A stretch of DNA of 64,000 bases from Microbacterium sp. VKM Ac-2923 (GCF_022815605.1 NZ_JALGRP010000010.1:79799-143798); one strand, 5' to 3'. Counted from the first letter of the stretch, positions 7,906 through 21,870 are shown. Made by a program: numbers and translations. Notes: generated by a model from the sequence alone, not told the origin.

Positions 7906-9471
7906 GTGCTCCGCCGTTCTTCGACCGTCTTTCGCGCGGTTTCACCTTGGCTCATCCCGTTGTTGATGCTGGTGGCGCTGTGGTCATGGTCTCTCGCCTC
8001 ACCCGTCGGATCGAGTCCCGACGACGATTTCCATCTCCCCTCGATCTGGTGCGGACTCGGCGATCGAGCGGACCTCTGCGAGGACTCCGGCAATCCGTCG
8101 ACGAAGCTGGTCCCGACTCCTCTCGCGACGACGAATTGCTACGCCTTTCTGGCGAACGACAGTGGCGAGTGCTGGAATCCTGACACCCCGGGCCTGTTCG
8201 AGGCCGACCGCGTCAACACGGGCCCTTTGTATCCGCCCGTCTTCTACGGAGCTATGGGCGTCTTCGCCAGTCCCGACGTCGAGGCATCTGTCGTCGCCAT
8301 GCGGTTTGCGAACTCGCTCATCGCGGTCGGATTGATCACCGTCGCCTTCTGGGCGTTGCCTCGGCGTCTGCGCCCTGCGCTCATCCTCTCGGTCATCGCC
8401 TCAGCCATTCCCCTGGGGATATTCGTGTACGCGTCGACGAATCCGTCGTCGTGGGCTCTCCTGGCCGCAGCCACGGTGTGGATCGGCGTATTCGGAGCGA
8501 CGCAGACAACGGGTCGCAGGCGCCTGCTGCTGGCCTTGCTCGCCGTGATCGGAACGGTCATGGGTGCAGGCGCGCGCGCCGACGCGGGGGCGTTCGCCAT
8601 CTTCGGCGCGGGTGTCGGTCTTCTCCTCGGCGTCCGCAGCCTCAAGCGGTCGCTGGTGCCGCTCCTCACGTTCCTCGTCGTCGGCGCCATCGGTGTCGGT
8701 TTCTACCTGAGCGCCGGCCAGAGCGGTTCGCTCGTATCGGGCCTCCCGAGCGACAACCCTCCGCTCACGAGGTCTCAGCTCATCGACAACGCGATGAACG
8801 TCCCGAACCTGTGGACGGGCGCGCTGGGTGGGTGGGGACTGGGATGGCTGGACACTCCCATGCCTTCGGTGGTCTCGGTCTGCGCGACGGTCGTCGCGAG
8901 CGCTGTGCTTTTCATCGGCATCCGACGGCCGAACTGGCGTGAAGCGAGCGCACTGCTGGTGACACTCGCCGCGCTCTGGGCGGTGCCGTTCATTCTTCTC
9001 GCGCAATCGCGTGCCGTCGTCGGCACGCAGGTGCAGCCGCGGTACATTCTGCCGCTGATCGTGATCCTCCTCGGTGTGGCGTCCGTCGGCGCCGCGACCG
9101 AGCGCCAGTGGACACGATTCCGCCGGCTGTCCGCCGCGGTCGCTCTCGCCGTCGCCTTCGCCTTCGCGATCTACACGAACGTACGGCGATACACAACTGG
9201 TCTGGACGGCACAGCTCTGGATCCTGGCACTTTCGCGGAGTGGTGGTGGCCCGTGGGGCCGACCCCCATGGTCGTCATCACGATCGGCACCGTGGCTTTT
9301 TCGCTTGCGCTAGCCGCTCTCGCCCTGCTGCCTCTCGCCCACGCCTCCGACGCCGCGGCCTCGCGGACCGAGTGGTCGGACCCAACCGGGCTCGAACGCC
9401 ACGACCACGAACCCACCGCGGCGGTGGGCAGCCGACGACGTCGGAGCGACGGCCCGCCGGCCGAGAGCTGA
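7906..9471 (+). CDS. DUF2142-type polytopic membrane protein
   Basis: 521 residues with about ten to twelve predicted membrane helices. After the first helix comes a large extracytoplasmic loop (~35-115) with PDDDFHLPSIWCG and cysteines. The 'D..H' pattern after helix 1 and the overall topology match DUF2142 / GT-C-like membrane proteins common in polysaccharide loci. A role in extracellular glycan modification is inference; no reaction is established. The tail (~480-521) is charged and probably disordered. GTG 7906 follows a TAGGAT box. Monocistronic; it converges with the ABC exporter operon. Confidence 0.7.
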   Translation: MLRRSSTVFRAVSPWLIPLLMLVALWSWSLASPVGSSPDDDFHLPSIWCGLGDRADLCEDSGNPSTKLVPTPLATTNCYAFLANDSGECWNPDTPGLFEADRVNTGPLYPPVFYGAMGVFASPDVEASVVAMRFANSLIAVGLITVAFWALPRRLRPALILSVIASAIPLGIFVYASTNPSSWALLAAATVWIGVFGATQTTGRRRLLLALLAVIGTVMGAGARADAGAFAIFGAGVGLLLGVRSLKRSLVPLLTFLVVGAIGVGFYLSAGQSGSLVSGLPSDNPPLTRSQLIDNAMNVPNLWTGALGGWGLGWLDTPMPSVVSVCATVVASAVLFIGIRRPNWREASALLVTLAALWAVPFILLAQSRAVVGTQVQPRYILPLIVILLGVASVGAATERQWTRFRRLSAAVALAVAFAFAIYTNVRRYTTGLDGTALDPGTFAEWWWPVGPTPMVVITIGTVAFSLALAALALLPLAHASDAAASRTEWSDPTGLERHDHEPTAAVGSRRRRSDGPPAES

Positions 9472-9514
9472 TGCACGGGCGCGCTCCGCGGCTACGTCCC
9501 TCGAGCGAATCGCC

Positions 9515-10723
9515 TCAGGCCACTCGGTCGCTGTCAACGGACACCGCGGCCGCGACCGTACCTACTGAGACATCCTGACGAGTTCGCACGGTGAACAAAG
9601 CCGCTTGCGCGAGACCATGACTGCTGGGCTCGCTGACGCCCGCAGCATTGGCATTGACGTAGTACTGACCCGCGCCGAGGTGCATTGCATCGATGCGGAG
9701 GTCGACGGTGACTGGTCCACCGATCGGGTCGAGACGGTGTCCGATCATTTCCGTGTTCGATGCCAGCACCATGTGCCCCAGCGGGGTGTCGATGCTGAAT
9801 CCGAGTTCCCACCGCTCGATCGGCTTCATCGAGTCCACATGCACACGAATGGTGAGCGCATCCCCCTCGTCGACCGATTTGGTGGGGGTGCCGTCTGCAT
9901 GAAGCAGCTCCACCCCTTTCACCTGGATCGGATGAATCGTCTGCTCCGGCGGAGCCTCGCCGACGCGTCGGCCTTCGAGCACGTCGCGAAGTGCGCCGAT
10001 GGCGGCACGCGTCTCGCCGTCGAAGACCACCGCGCCGTCCTTCAGAACGATTCCGCGATCGCAAAGTTCGGCGACCTGCTGAGCCGAGTGCGTGACCAGG
10101 ATGATGGTCCGACCCTGCGCCCGGAACTCGGCGATACGGTCCATGCACTTCCGCTGGAACGTCTCGTCTCCCACGGCGAGCACCTCGTCGACCAACAGCA
10201 CATCGGGATCGGTGTGAATGGCAACCGAAAAGGCGAGGCGCACGTACATGCCCGATGAGTAGAACTTCACAGCGGTGTCGATGAAGTCACCAATGCCGCT
10301 GAACTCGACGATGTTGTCGAACTCACGATCAATCTCTTCGCGCGTCATTCCGAGGATGGAAGCGTTCAGATACACATTCTCACGACCACTGAGGTCGGGG
10401 TGGAAGCCGGCACCCAGCTCGAGGAGCGCGGCCATTCGTCCCCGCGTCTCCACCAAGCCGGTCGACGGCGAGAGGATGCCACCGATCAGTTTCAGCAGCG
10501 TGCTCTTTCCGGAGCCGTTCGCGCCGAGCAGGCCCACCGTGGTGCCTGCCTGGATGGCGAGCGACACGTCGTCGACGGCGACGAAATCGCGACGGAACGA
10601 CTTGCCGAGACGACCGAGGTGAACCACCCGGTCCTTGAGACTGTTGTCTTTTCGCACGCGGAAGTGCTTTGAGACGGAGGTCAGGCGCACGATGTCCGGC
10701 GCGGAAATGGCGATATCAGACAT
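9515..10723 (-). CDS. wzt: Polysaccharide ABC exporter ATPase (Wzt/TagH type)
   Basis: 402 residues. Walker A GANGSGKST (67-75), the signature-like YSSGM (155-159) and Walker B VLLVDE (175-180) with His212 form the nucleotide-binding domain. A ~150-residue C-terminal beta-rich domain resembles the carbohydrate-recognition domain of Wzt. It should power export of the completed rhamnose-containing glycan with the adjacent permease. ATG 10723 is preferred over GTG 10726 because AGGAG lies five bases upstream of it. The start overlaps the permease stop by one base. Last gene of the rmlA-rgpF-rgpF-wzm-wzt operon. Confidence 0.9.
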   Translation of the reverse strand: MSDIAISAPDIVRLTSVSKHFRVRKDNSLKDRVVHLGRLGKSFRRDFVAVDDVSLAIQAGTTVGLLGANGSGKSTLLKLIGGILSPSTGLVETRGRMAALLELGAGFHPDLSGRENVYLNASILGMTREEIDREFDNIVEFSGIGDFIDTAVKFYSSGMYVRLAFSVAIHTDPDVLLVDEVLAVGDETFQRKCMDRIAEFRAQGRTIILVTHSAQQVAELCDRGIVLKDGAVVFDGETRAAIGALRDVLEGRRVGEAPPEQTIHPIQVKGVELLHADGTPTKSVDEGDALTIRVHVDSMKPIERWELGFSIDTPLGHMVLASNTEMIGHRLDPIGGPVTVDLRIDAMHLGAGQYYVNANAAGVSEPSSHGLAQAALFTVRTRQDVSVGTVAAAVSVDSDRVA

Positions 10724-11649
10724 CACAGCTCCTGAGCGAAGTTGCCCTGCATCCGGGTAAAGACGCGGTGGGAGATGACCAGCAGGATGAGTCCGACAAC
10801 GCCCGCGATGAGCATGCGCAACCCCAGCTGCGCGGGGTAATCGTCAACGGTACCGGCACCCCAGAAGGCGCGATGGAAACCGAGGACAGCGATGGTCAGA
10901 GGATTCGCCGCGTAAACATCCAGAACCCACTCCGGCAGCTCGAAACGGATGATGACGTCCTGCACCATGCGCCAGGAGTAGACGATGGGCGCGCCCCACA
11001 TCGCGAGCATCAACACGACCTCCGTCAGGTACTGGATGTCGCGTAGATAGACGTTGAGTGCGGAGAGGAGCAGACCGATGGCAAGACCGTAGATCGTGAT
11101 GAGAATGACCGACGGGAAGAACCACAGCATCTCAACCGGTTCGGGCAGAGCGCGGAACAGCATCGCAGCGACCACGAGGACCGCGAGCTGGACGAGGAAC
11201 ATGAACCCCGCTCCGCCGATGCTCGCCAGGGGGAAGATCTCGCGCGGGAGGTAGATCTTCTTCACCAGCCCGCCGTTTTGCAGAATGGAGCCGGTGGCGC
11301 CGAAGACCATGTCGTTGAAGAAGACGTAGAGCGTGAGGCCGGAGAACAGATAGACAGCGAAATTGTCGATGCCCTCGGCAGCCCGCAGGAACTGTCCCAG
11401 CACGATGAAGTACATGAGGAACTGGATGAGTGGACGGATCACTGTCCACAGGAATCCGAGGAAGCTGTCCCTGTAGCGCGCCTGCAGGTCGCGCCGCACG
11501 AGCAGGTTCAACAGGTCTCGGCGACCGAGGATCTCGCCGATCTTGCCGAGCCGACCGCTGGTGCGGCGGCCGGTCACATCGACGACCGCGTAGGGAGCTG
11601 CGGAGATGCGGGCGAATCGCGCCACGCTCTCCTCGCTCATCGCTGCCAT
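10723..11649 (-). CDS. wzm: Polysaccharide ABC exporter permease (Wzm/TagG type)
   Basis: 308 residues, an ABC2-type permease with six predicted helices after a cytoplasmic N-terminus. 'LLVRRDLQARYRDSFLGFLWTVIRP' near 48-72 is the hallmark amphipathic entry of polysaccharide ABC exporters. It pairs with the downstream ATPase. Starts at 11649 and 11640 are both possible; neither has a strong ribosome site. Only 13 bp separate it from the upstream RgpF-type gene. Confidence 0.9.
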   Translation of the reverse strand: MAAMSEESVARFARISAAPYAVVDVTGRRTSGRLGKIGEILGRRDLLNLLVRRDLQARYRDSFLGFLWTVIRPLIQFLMYFIVLGQFLRAAEGIDNFAVYLFSGLTLYVFFNDMVFGATGSILQNGGLVKKIYLPREIFPLASIGGAGFMFLVQLAVLVVAAMLFRALPEPVEMLWFFPSVILITIYGLAIGLLLSALNVYLRDIQYLTEVVLMLAMWGAPIVYSWRMVQDVIIRFELPEWVLDVYAANPLTIAVLGFHRAFWGAGTVDDYPAQLGLRMLIAGVVGLILLVISHRVFTRMQGNFAQEL

Positions 11650-11662
11650 TCTCGGTTTCTCG

Positions 11663-13591
11663 TCATGATTTCTTTCGTCGTTCTGTCAGCCCGCGCACGA
11701 CCCGGTCGATCAACTGACCGGGGCGTTTGGTCGGGTCCATCAACCGCCTCAACCGATGCACGGCGCCCATGTGGTTGAGACGCATGTACATCCGGAGGAA
11801 ATCTTTGCCGGATCCGGTGCCCACGAATCCGAGCGCCCGCAACCGGTCGATCTTCTCGAAGGCGTATCCCGGCGTCGTGCCAGCCATTTCATCGAGCTTG
11901 TAGTCGAGCGCCGTATGACTGACCGCGGCATAGACGGGGGTGACGATCGTCCGGCTGTGGAAACCCAATTCGCCGGCCACGTAAGACGGCATACGTTCAA
12001 GGATATGCGCCAGCCCGCCGTCGTGGTACGCCTCCGCGCCGCCGAAATCGGAGTATCTCCAGGGGTGCTCGACCAGCAACCGCAGCGCTTGCGGACGTGC
12101 GAAGAACATCGACCCGTATGGCGCGAGCGGCGACACGTCGTCGAGCGGAACCCGGACACCGAGTTCGTTGGCAAGCCGCTCGAACCCGGGCTTGTTCGAC
12201 CACCATGCCCGCCCCAGGGTGGGATAGCCGATGTGGATCATCGGTGGGAAGGCGAGTCCGAGTCCCGGCTCGCGCTGAAACAGCCCCAGCACACGGGAGG
12301 AGTGCTCCTCGTCGTTCAGCAAGTTGAGGAACTGCTGCTCGCGGAAGTGCGTGCCGACGTTGTACCCATCCTGGGGAGTCTTCTTGCTGTGCAGCTTGAC
12401 GACGAGGTCGTAGGCGTCGGAAAGGAGCACGTCCCGGCATCCGATGAGGAATGCGCTCTGATCGCGGCCGTCGTTGGAATCGACCACGCGCACCGACACC
12501 TCGCCTCGATCTCCCGGGAGGGTCGCGATCCGTGTCTCGATGCGGCGCGCTCGATCGGCGTCGGGGGTCGTCACGATGAGGTCGTACGTACCAGGGAGGG
12601 TATTCGCCCGCTCGATCATCTCGTCGGTCATCTCGTCGTAGAAGATGTGAGCGATGACCACGACGCGCAGTGCCAGGGCCGGATCGTAGGGCGGGTGGTC
12701 GGGTCCGATGACGTCCATGAGCCCGGCGTCGGCGTTCAAGACCTTCGGCGCGACGTTGCGGGCGAGGTTCGACAGCGCGATCTCGACCGGGTAGCCGCCG
12801 TCTGCCGCCGCCTTCAGCGCCCATCGACCGATCACCGCGTGACGATCCATGAACGGCGGCCAGTGAAAGAAGGGGCGCCGTTTCAGCAGCGGGCAGCCGT
12901 CCTCGATGAGGGCGCGTGGGGCGAACAACGAGGCGTTCACAACGTCGTAGTCGTCGGACGAGAACGCCACCTCCCCCGTGAACCCGCTCCCCGTGAACGT
13001 GTTGTGGAAGACGAGTTCGTGCCGCACCACCGCATCGGTGTAGGTGGAGATCTCAGACAACTCGCGCCAGTAGCGCCGCCACCGCTCAGTCTGGAACATC
13101 CCCCGCCGAACGGCGATCCAGAACGACTGGAAGTGATAGGGCAGCGTGCCATTGCCCGTGATCGGGTTGTGGTCCTCGGCGGTGTGATCGGTCATCGCCC
13201 AAAAGTGCACGGGACGGGCGTTCATACGATCGAAGAGCGCGGCGAAAGGACGCACCGGGCCGAACCAGGTGTCGTTGGTCAAGACGATCTCGTCGAACTG
13301 CGCGATGCGGTCACCGAGGTGTGTCAGCGCGGCCCGCTGAGCGCCGATGTCGAACCCGGCGTTCTCGCGTTCGATGATCTCGTCGGCGGCGCGCGCCAGT
13401 CGTTCGCGGGCCGCGTCGGTGAGCACACCGTTGACCACGGCGATGATGTGATCTGCATGCTGGCGGAGGGCGTCCAGAGCGTACAAGACGTAATCCTCGA
13501 CCTCACCGCGGCGATCGAAGATCGTGTAAACGATCAGTCGGCGGCCGTCTGCGGGAAAGGGGACCGCCGGCGCGACCTCGGTTTCGCTCAC
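11663..13591 (-). CDS. RgpF-type rhamnan synthesis protein (copy 1 of tandem pair)
   Basis: 642 residues. The N-terminal half has RRLIVYTIFDRRGEVEDYVLY, NDTWFGPVRP (~106-115) and PYHFQSFWIAVRRGMF. The C-terminal half carries the RgpF-like signatures DLVVKLHSKK (~413) and LGLAFPPMIHIGY. RgpF proteins transfer or extend rhamnose in rhamnose-glucose polysaccharides. It overlaps its paralogue by 4 bp, and the ABC exporter follows directly, so the product is probably exported by Wzm/Wzt. It keeps the DLVVKLHSKK lysines that the upstream copy has partly lost. Confidence 0.85.
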   Translation of the reverse strand: MSETEVAPAVPFPADGRRLIVYTIFDRRGEVEDYVLYALDALRQHADHIIAVVNGVLTDAARERLARAADEIIERENAGFDIGAQRAALTHLGDRIAQFDEIVLTNDTWFGPVRPFAALFDRMNARPVHFWAMTDHTAEDHNPITGNGTLPYHFQSFWIAVRRGMFQTERWRRYWRELSEISTYTDAVVRHELVFHNTFTGSGFTGEVAFSSDDYDVVNASLFAPRALIEDGCPLLKRRPFFHWPPFMDRHAVIGRWALKAAADGGYPVEIALSNLARNVAPKVLNADAGLMDVIGPDHPPYDPALALRVVVIAHIFYDEMTDEMIERANTLPGTYDLIVTTPDADRARRIETRIATLPGDRGEVSVRVVDSNDGRDQSAFLIGCRDVLLSDAYDLVVKLHSKKTPQDGYNVGTHFREQQFLNLLNDEEHSSRVLGLFQREPGLGLAFPPMIHIGYPTLGRAWWSNKPGFERLANELGVRVPLDDVSPLAPYGSMFFARPQALRLLVEHPWRYSDFGGAEAYHDGGLAHILERMPSYVAGELGFHSRTIVTPVYAAVSHTALDYKLDEMAGTTPGYAFEKIDRLRALGFVGTGSGKDFLRMYMRLNHMGAVHRLRRLMDPTKRPGQLIDRVVRGLTERRKKS

Positions 13592-15540
13592 GAGCGGACT
13601 CCCTTCACCAGAGTGCGTCCCGCGGCCGCGGCGGCGCGCACGCGGCGCAGTACAGCGCGGGCCCCCTGACCGAACGGGTGCATGATCGGATCGAGACGTT
13701 GAACGACCTTGTTGTGATTGGTCTTCATGTACATGCGGAAGAACGCCACGGCTCCTGCCGTCCCCATCCAGCCGGCGCGATGGAGGAACTGGATCTGTTC
13801 GATGGGGTACCCGGGCAGATTGACCGCGAGCTGGTCGATCTTGTACTCCGTCGACAGGTGCGTGAGGCTCGCGTGCTCGGCGTCCAGCACCATCCGCGCG
13901 TGTAAGCCCTGCTCCCCCGCCGCGACCGATACGAGACGCTCGAGCAGCCGCTGCATGTCCGGAACGAGCTCGCGAGACCGATCACGGAAGTCGTCGTACG
14001 TCCACTTCGCCGAGAGGTACGGACGAAGACCTTCGGGGCGCCCGACCCACATGCCACCGAAGGGCGCCAGCGGGGTGATCCCGTCCAGCGGAACACGGAT
14101 ACCGAGATCGTCTGCCAGGTCTTGACCCATGCCGCGATACCAGGACCAACCTTCGCCTGTCGTTGCGTAGCCGGTCTGAATGACGGGGGGGAGGACGACC
14201 CCCAACCCCGGCTCACGCACGAACAGCGCGAGAAGGTTCGCGATGTACGCCGGGCTTCCGACGAGGTTGTCGCGTGTGTACCGGCGGAAGTACTCCGACA
14301 CGGTCCTCCCGCGGCGGGTGGGCAGACGGTCGTGAAGTTTGACGAAGACGTCGTAGCGGTCGCTCAGCAATTCATCCCGGCAGCCGATCAGGAAGGCGCT
14401 CATGTCACGGCCGTTCGCCGACGGCACGACCCGCACCTCACCGGCGGAGATGTTCTGTCCGTGCCTGACGAGCAGTTCCTCGATGGCCGGGGCCAGCGCA
14501 GGGTCGGAGGTGGTGACGATGACTTCGACCGGCGCCGGGAACCACGACAGCCGCTCCACAAGCGGACTCACCGAGGCCACCCCGGTCGCGTGGATCACAA
14601 CGAGCACGCGCAGGGATGCCGGGTCTTCGGATGCCGTCACCACGGTGCGCGGGAGGATGTCGAGCAACGCGAGGTTGGTGGTCACGACCTTCGGCGGGAC
14701 TGTCCGCGCGAGGTTCTCGAAGATCAACGACGTCGGATAGCCGCTCGCTTGCACCTTCTCGAGCACCGCGCGCCCGATCACCGCATGCCGATCGAGGAAC
14801 GGCGGCCAATGAAAGAACGGGCGACGCTTCACCAACGGGCAGCCGTCGTCTATGAGCAACGTGGGGTTGAAGAGCGCCGGGTGGTCGGTCGGGTAATCGT
14901 CGGACGCGAAAGCGACAGCCGACGCGAACCCGGCCTCCACGAACGTCTCGGTGAAGATGGTCTCGTGCTTGAGCACGGCGTCGAAGTACGACGGCATCTC
15001 GGGCAGCTCGCGCCAGTAGCGCTCCCAACGCGGCGAGATGAACATGTCCCGGCGCACCGCGATCCAGAATGACTGCAGGTGATACGGCAGCACACCCTCG
15101 CCCGTGAAGGGGTTGGGCTCCTCCCGGGCGTGGTCGGTCATCCCCCAGAAGTCGGTGTCGAGGGCGTCCATGCGGTCGAAGACCGGTCCGTACGGGCGGA
15201 CGGGGCCGAACCAGGTGTCGTTCGTGAGCACGATCTCGTCGAACTCGACGAGTCGCGGGCCCAGGTGGTCGAGGGCGTCCTTATGCGCCCAGATGTCGAA
15301 ACCCGTGTTCTCACGCAGCAGGATTTCGTCGACCGCGGGCTCCAGACGCCGCCGGGCGTCATCGGAGAGTTTCCCGTTGATGACGACCAGAATGTGGGTC
15401 GCATGGTCGCGCATCCCCTGAAGGGCATGGACCACGTAGTCGTCGACACCGCCGCGCCGGTCGTACACGACGTAGACGACGAGCCGTCGCCCATCGGGGG
15501 GGAAAACCAACGCTTGCTCCAGTTCAGCCCCTCGGAACAT
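13588..15540 (-). CDS. RgpF-type rhamnan synthesis protein (copy 2 of tandem pair)
   Basis: 650 residues, a clear paralogue of the adjacent copy over its whole length. It shares RRLVVYVVYDRRGGVDDYVVH, EIVLTNDTWFGPVRP, KRRPFFHWPPF and the C-terminal half. The segment that reads VKLHSKK in copy 1 is VKLHDRL here, so acceptor or donor use may differ. It lies 57 bp downstream of rmlA, which supplies dTDP-glucose for rhamnose. The two copies may act sequentially on alternating linkages; this is inference. Confidence 0.85.
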   Translation of the reverse strand: MFRGAELEQALVFPPDGRRLVVYVVYDRRGGVDDYVVHALQGMRDHATHILVVINGKLSDDARRRLEPAVDEILLRENTGFDIWAHKDALDHLGPRLVEFDEIVLTNDTWFGPVRPYGPVFDRMDALDTDFWGMTDHAREEPNPFTGEGVLPYHLQSFWIAVRRDMFISPRWERYWRELPEMPSYFDAVLKHETIFTETFVEAGFASAVAFASDDYPTDHPALFNPTLLIDDGCPLVKRRPFFHWPPFLDRHAVIGRAVLEKVQASGYPTSLIFENLARTVPPKVVTTNLALLDILPRTVVTASEDPASLRVLVVIHATGVASVSPLVERLSWFPAPVEVIVTTSDPALAPAIEELLVRHGQNISAGEVRVVPSANGRDMSAFLIGCRDELLSDRYDVFVKLHDRLPTRRGRTVSEYFRRYTRDNLVGSPAYIANLLALFVREPGLGVVLPPVIQTGYATTGEGWSWYRGMGQDLADDLGIRVPLDGITPLAPFGGMWVGRPEGLRPYLSAKWTYDDFRDRSRELVPDMQRLLERLVSVAAGEQGLHARMVLDAEHASLTHLSTEYKIDQLAVNLPGYPIEQIQFLHRAGWMGTAGAVAFFRMYMKTNHNKVVQRLDPIMHPFGQGARAVLRRVRAAAAAGRTLVKGVRS

Positions 15541-15597
15541 CCCGTGATTCTCTCGGGTGCGGCAGGGGCCTCAACCGCACGCAGACCACCGGTGAGC

Positions 15598-18976
<3,379 letters not shown>

Positions 18977-18996
<20 letters not shown>

Positions 18997-21343
18997 CGTT
19001 CCATCCCGTTCCGACGAGCGTGCCGGTCCCGCGCCATCCCGCGGCGCCATCGCCTCGGTAGAGAACGAGATCGCCACTGGCCGTGCGACCCATGACATCA
19101 GGTCCCGCCGAGCCATCGAAGTTCCCCACTCCCCACACGGGTTCGAAAGCATTCCACCCGGTTCCGATCTGTCGGACGTCCCCCCAAGACCCACGGCCGT
19201 CTGTTCCGTAGGACCAGAGGGTGCCGTCTGTCCGACGGGCGAGCAGGTCATTCCGCCCGTCGCCGTCGAGGTCGCCCCCGGCAGACAGGGAGGTGACGAT
19301 CGACCATCCCGTACCGACGCCGCTGCCCGAGCCGGAGAGCCACCCGCCGCTTCCGTCACCGCGATAAAGACGGAGGACGCCGGTGCGATCCCTGCCGACC
19401 ATGTCGACGCGGCGATCGCCGTCGAAATCGACTCCGCCGGTCACCAACGACAGGTTCTGCCACTCGCTGCCGATCACTGTGGGACCGTTGAACGTTCCGT
19501 CCCCCCGCCCTTTCCACAGTTGAAACACGCCATCGTCGCCGATCCTTCCGAGATCGGCGAATCCGTCGCCGGTGAAATCGCCGAGCGGCACAACGCGGGC
19601 TGTACCCCATCGCGGCAATGCCGCAACCGGCGCTTTCCATCCGCCGCCCCCGTCACCTGGGTACACACTCAGACCACCTCGCGCCGAAACGGCCACGACG
19701 TCCGCTAGACCGTCGCCTGTGAGATCTCCAGAACCGCCGGGAAAAGGCCGAGGCCGCCCAGGGGTGGGCCCTTCGCCTGAGACGACGCTCATGATCGACC
19801 ATCCCGTGCCCGCAGGTGCCCCGCCGCGGACGAACCGGCCGGAGTTGTCCCCCGCATACGACCACAGGAGACCGTCTTGATCGACCACCAGAATGTCAGC
19901 GACTCCGTCGCCGGTGTAGTCCCCCGGCGTGAGAATGTTGCGCATCGCGCCCCACCCGGTCGCTATCTGGGTGCGACCAGCCTGCCAACCGCCCGTACCA
20001 TCTCCCCGGTACAGCCACACGTCTCCAGCGGCGTCACGAGCCACGATGTCTTGACGACCGTCTCCGGTGATGTCGGCACCGCCGACAAGGGCGGTGAATC
20101 CGCTCCACCCGCTTCCCACGACACGCGCGGGCGCGAACGTGCCGAAACCGGTGCCTTCCCACAGCAGAAGAAGACCCGACGCCGTCGTCGTGTAGACATC
20201 CGGGACACCGTCGAGGTCAGCATCGCTCGCCGCCGTCACCAATACCGTGGTCGACCAGTCGACGTCGATCCGCCGTGGTGAGAGGTCGCCGGTCCGAGCT
20301 TGAAGTGGCCGCAGCCAGACGGCCTTGGCGCTGTCGACGACGACGAGGTCGCGTCGCCCGTCACCGTCGAAGTCCCCGACCGCAATGGGACTTTCGCCGG
20401 TTCTGATTCCTGCCGCGGTCTGAACGCGATCACCCCAGGCCCCGTTCTTGAACGGATAGGAGAACACGTTGCCGGAGCTGTCGACCGCGACGACGGAGGG
20501 GTCCACGCCATACTGCGGCCGCGGCGGCGTGTACCGCGTCGAACCGAACCAGTCCGTGAACGTGCGCCAGAAGTTGCGATTGCCGTAGGCCGAGCAGCCG
20601 TCACCCGTGCCGTAGAGGTTGTTCAGCGCCGCTTGGTTCGGAACGTAGGGGGTGTAGATGTAGAGCCCCGCCGTCGCTTGGTTCTCGATGTATACACGCT
20701 GGGTTCCGCAGTTGCCGTTGGGGTTGTAGAGGATGTTGTTGTACCGGCCCGCCTGGTAGCCCCACGAGGTGGGTGAGAGCCGGTAGATCTCGAACTGCCG
20801 CGCCGCGTAGTACACCTGGTAGAAGAACCCGGAGGTCGACGGGTCGCACGGGGCGGTGTCGGGGCAGCCCTGTCCGGTGGCGGCCGAGTAGTTCCACGCC
20901 GACGGTGACGTGGAGGTGACGAGGCCCTGCTCCTTCTGCAGGAGCACGAGCAGACTCTTCTGACTGATGCCGCAGGAGCGGGCGACGCGGTCGATGATGG
21001 TCGACGCGCTCTCGTTCGCGCGCCCGGTGTAGCCGTCGCAGTAGCGGTCGGCGGGCCTGTTGTCGGTGTTCTGGCGATAGTCCTTGATGCAGGTGTAGCC
21101 CGACTGACAGGACCGCACCTGCCGCTCCATGAACGTCTGGATCTCGCCCGAGCTCATCGCGTTGCTGTCGTAGAAGACCGCGTCGTCGATGATGTTGCCC
21201 GCGTTCCAGTCCGCGGCGTTCGCAGCCGATGCCGGGGATGTCGGCGAAACGGTGGCGGGGAGGGCGACGAGCACCGCGAGGGCGCACGCCCAGATGGCGA
21301 CGAACGCCGCCACGCGCCGACCTACGGCCGTCGCGCGGGTCAC
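18977..21343 (-). CDS. Secreted FG-GAP/VCBS repeat protein with lysozyme-like N-terminal domain
   Basis: 788 residues. A signal peptide (basic start, hydrophobic stretch ~9-30, ...ASAANA) is followed by a Cys-containing domain (~45-275). That domain contains SQKSLLVLLQKEQGLV, a pattern seen in transglycosylase or glucosaminidase-like domains of actinobacterial cell-wall proteins. The rest (~285-788) is a series of FG-GAP repeats with Asp-rich Ca-binding loops such as DFDGDGRRD, DLTGDGLAD and DFTGDGFAD, probably a beta-propeller. It likely acts outside the cell on wall or glycan. It overlaps the upstream lipoprotein stop by 4 bp and the convergent rmlCD by 20 bp. Confidence 0.75.
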
Positions 21344-21864
21344 GCGGCGGGCTCGACCGTCGTGAGCGACGATTCGGCCCTCGTCGTCGACGACTCATAG
21401 GACACCGTGAAGGCGAGATCCTCAGCAGGTTCGACGGCCTCGACGGACATCACGCCGCAGTAGGTGACGTCCTTGCCTTCGCTCGCCTGGGTCGTGACGC
21501 TGGCACCGGTCGACGGAACCGTCAGGGTGCAGAGGCCGCCAGACTCCGCCACCTGCGGCACCATCGCCGTGACCTCGAGCCGACCGTCGCGAACCTCCGA
21601 CGTGACGATGAGGATCTGACCGTTGAACGGCTCGTCGGTCGGAGGTGTCGCTTCAGGACTCACGCCGGGCGAGGGTTCCAGGGTGGGCGTCGGCGACGCG
21701 GGGGCCGACGCGGACCCGGACGCGTCGAGAGAGGGGGTGGGAACCGCCGATCCTCCCGGCGTGGCACAGGCCGATAGCAGAAGGAGCCCCGCGAGGGCCG
21801 CCCCGGGAAGCATGATGCGAGGGCGCCGGGAGAGGCGGGGGACGGCGGCGGTGACGTGCTTCAC
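21340..21864 (-). CDS. Small secreted lipoprotein of unknown function
   Basis: 174 residues. A basic N-terminus, hydrophobic stretch and LLSAC lipobox give a lipid-anchored Cys near residue 33. A Pro/Ser/Thr-rich linker (~35-75) precedes a ~95-residue domain with two cysteines. I recognise no family. It is translated just ahead of the FG-GAP protein (ATGA overlap), so the two probably act together at the cell surface. GTG 21864 lies six bases after a CATACT box. Confidence 0.65.
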   Translation of the reverse strand: MKHVTAAVPRLSRRPRIMLPGAALAGLLLLSACATPGGSAVPTPSLDASGSASAPASPTPTLEPSPGVSPEATPPTDEPFNGQILIVTSEVRDGRLEVTAMVPQVAESGGLCTLTVPSTGASVTTQASEGKDVTYCGVMSVEAVEPAEDLAFTVSYESSTTRAESSLTTVEPAA

Positions 21865-21870
21865 GCGATC

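Noticed and set aside
11756..13669. A 637-codon plus-strand frame opposite the RgpF-type gene
   Set aside because: Antisense frame of a real gene, rich in Arg/His/Val as expected from GC-rich third positions; no recognisable domain.
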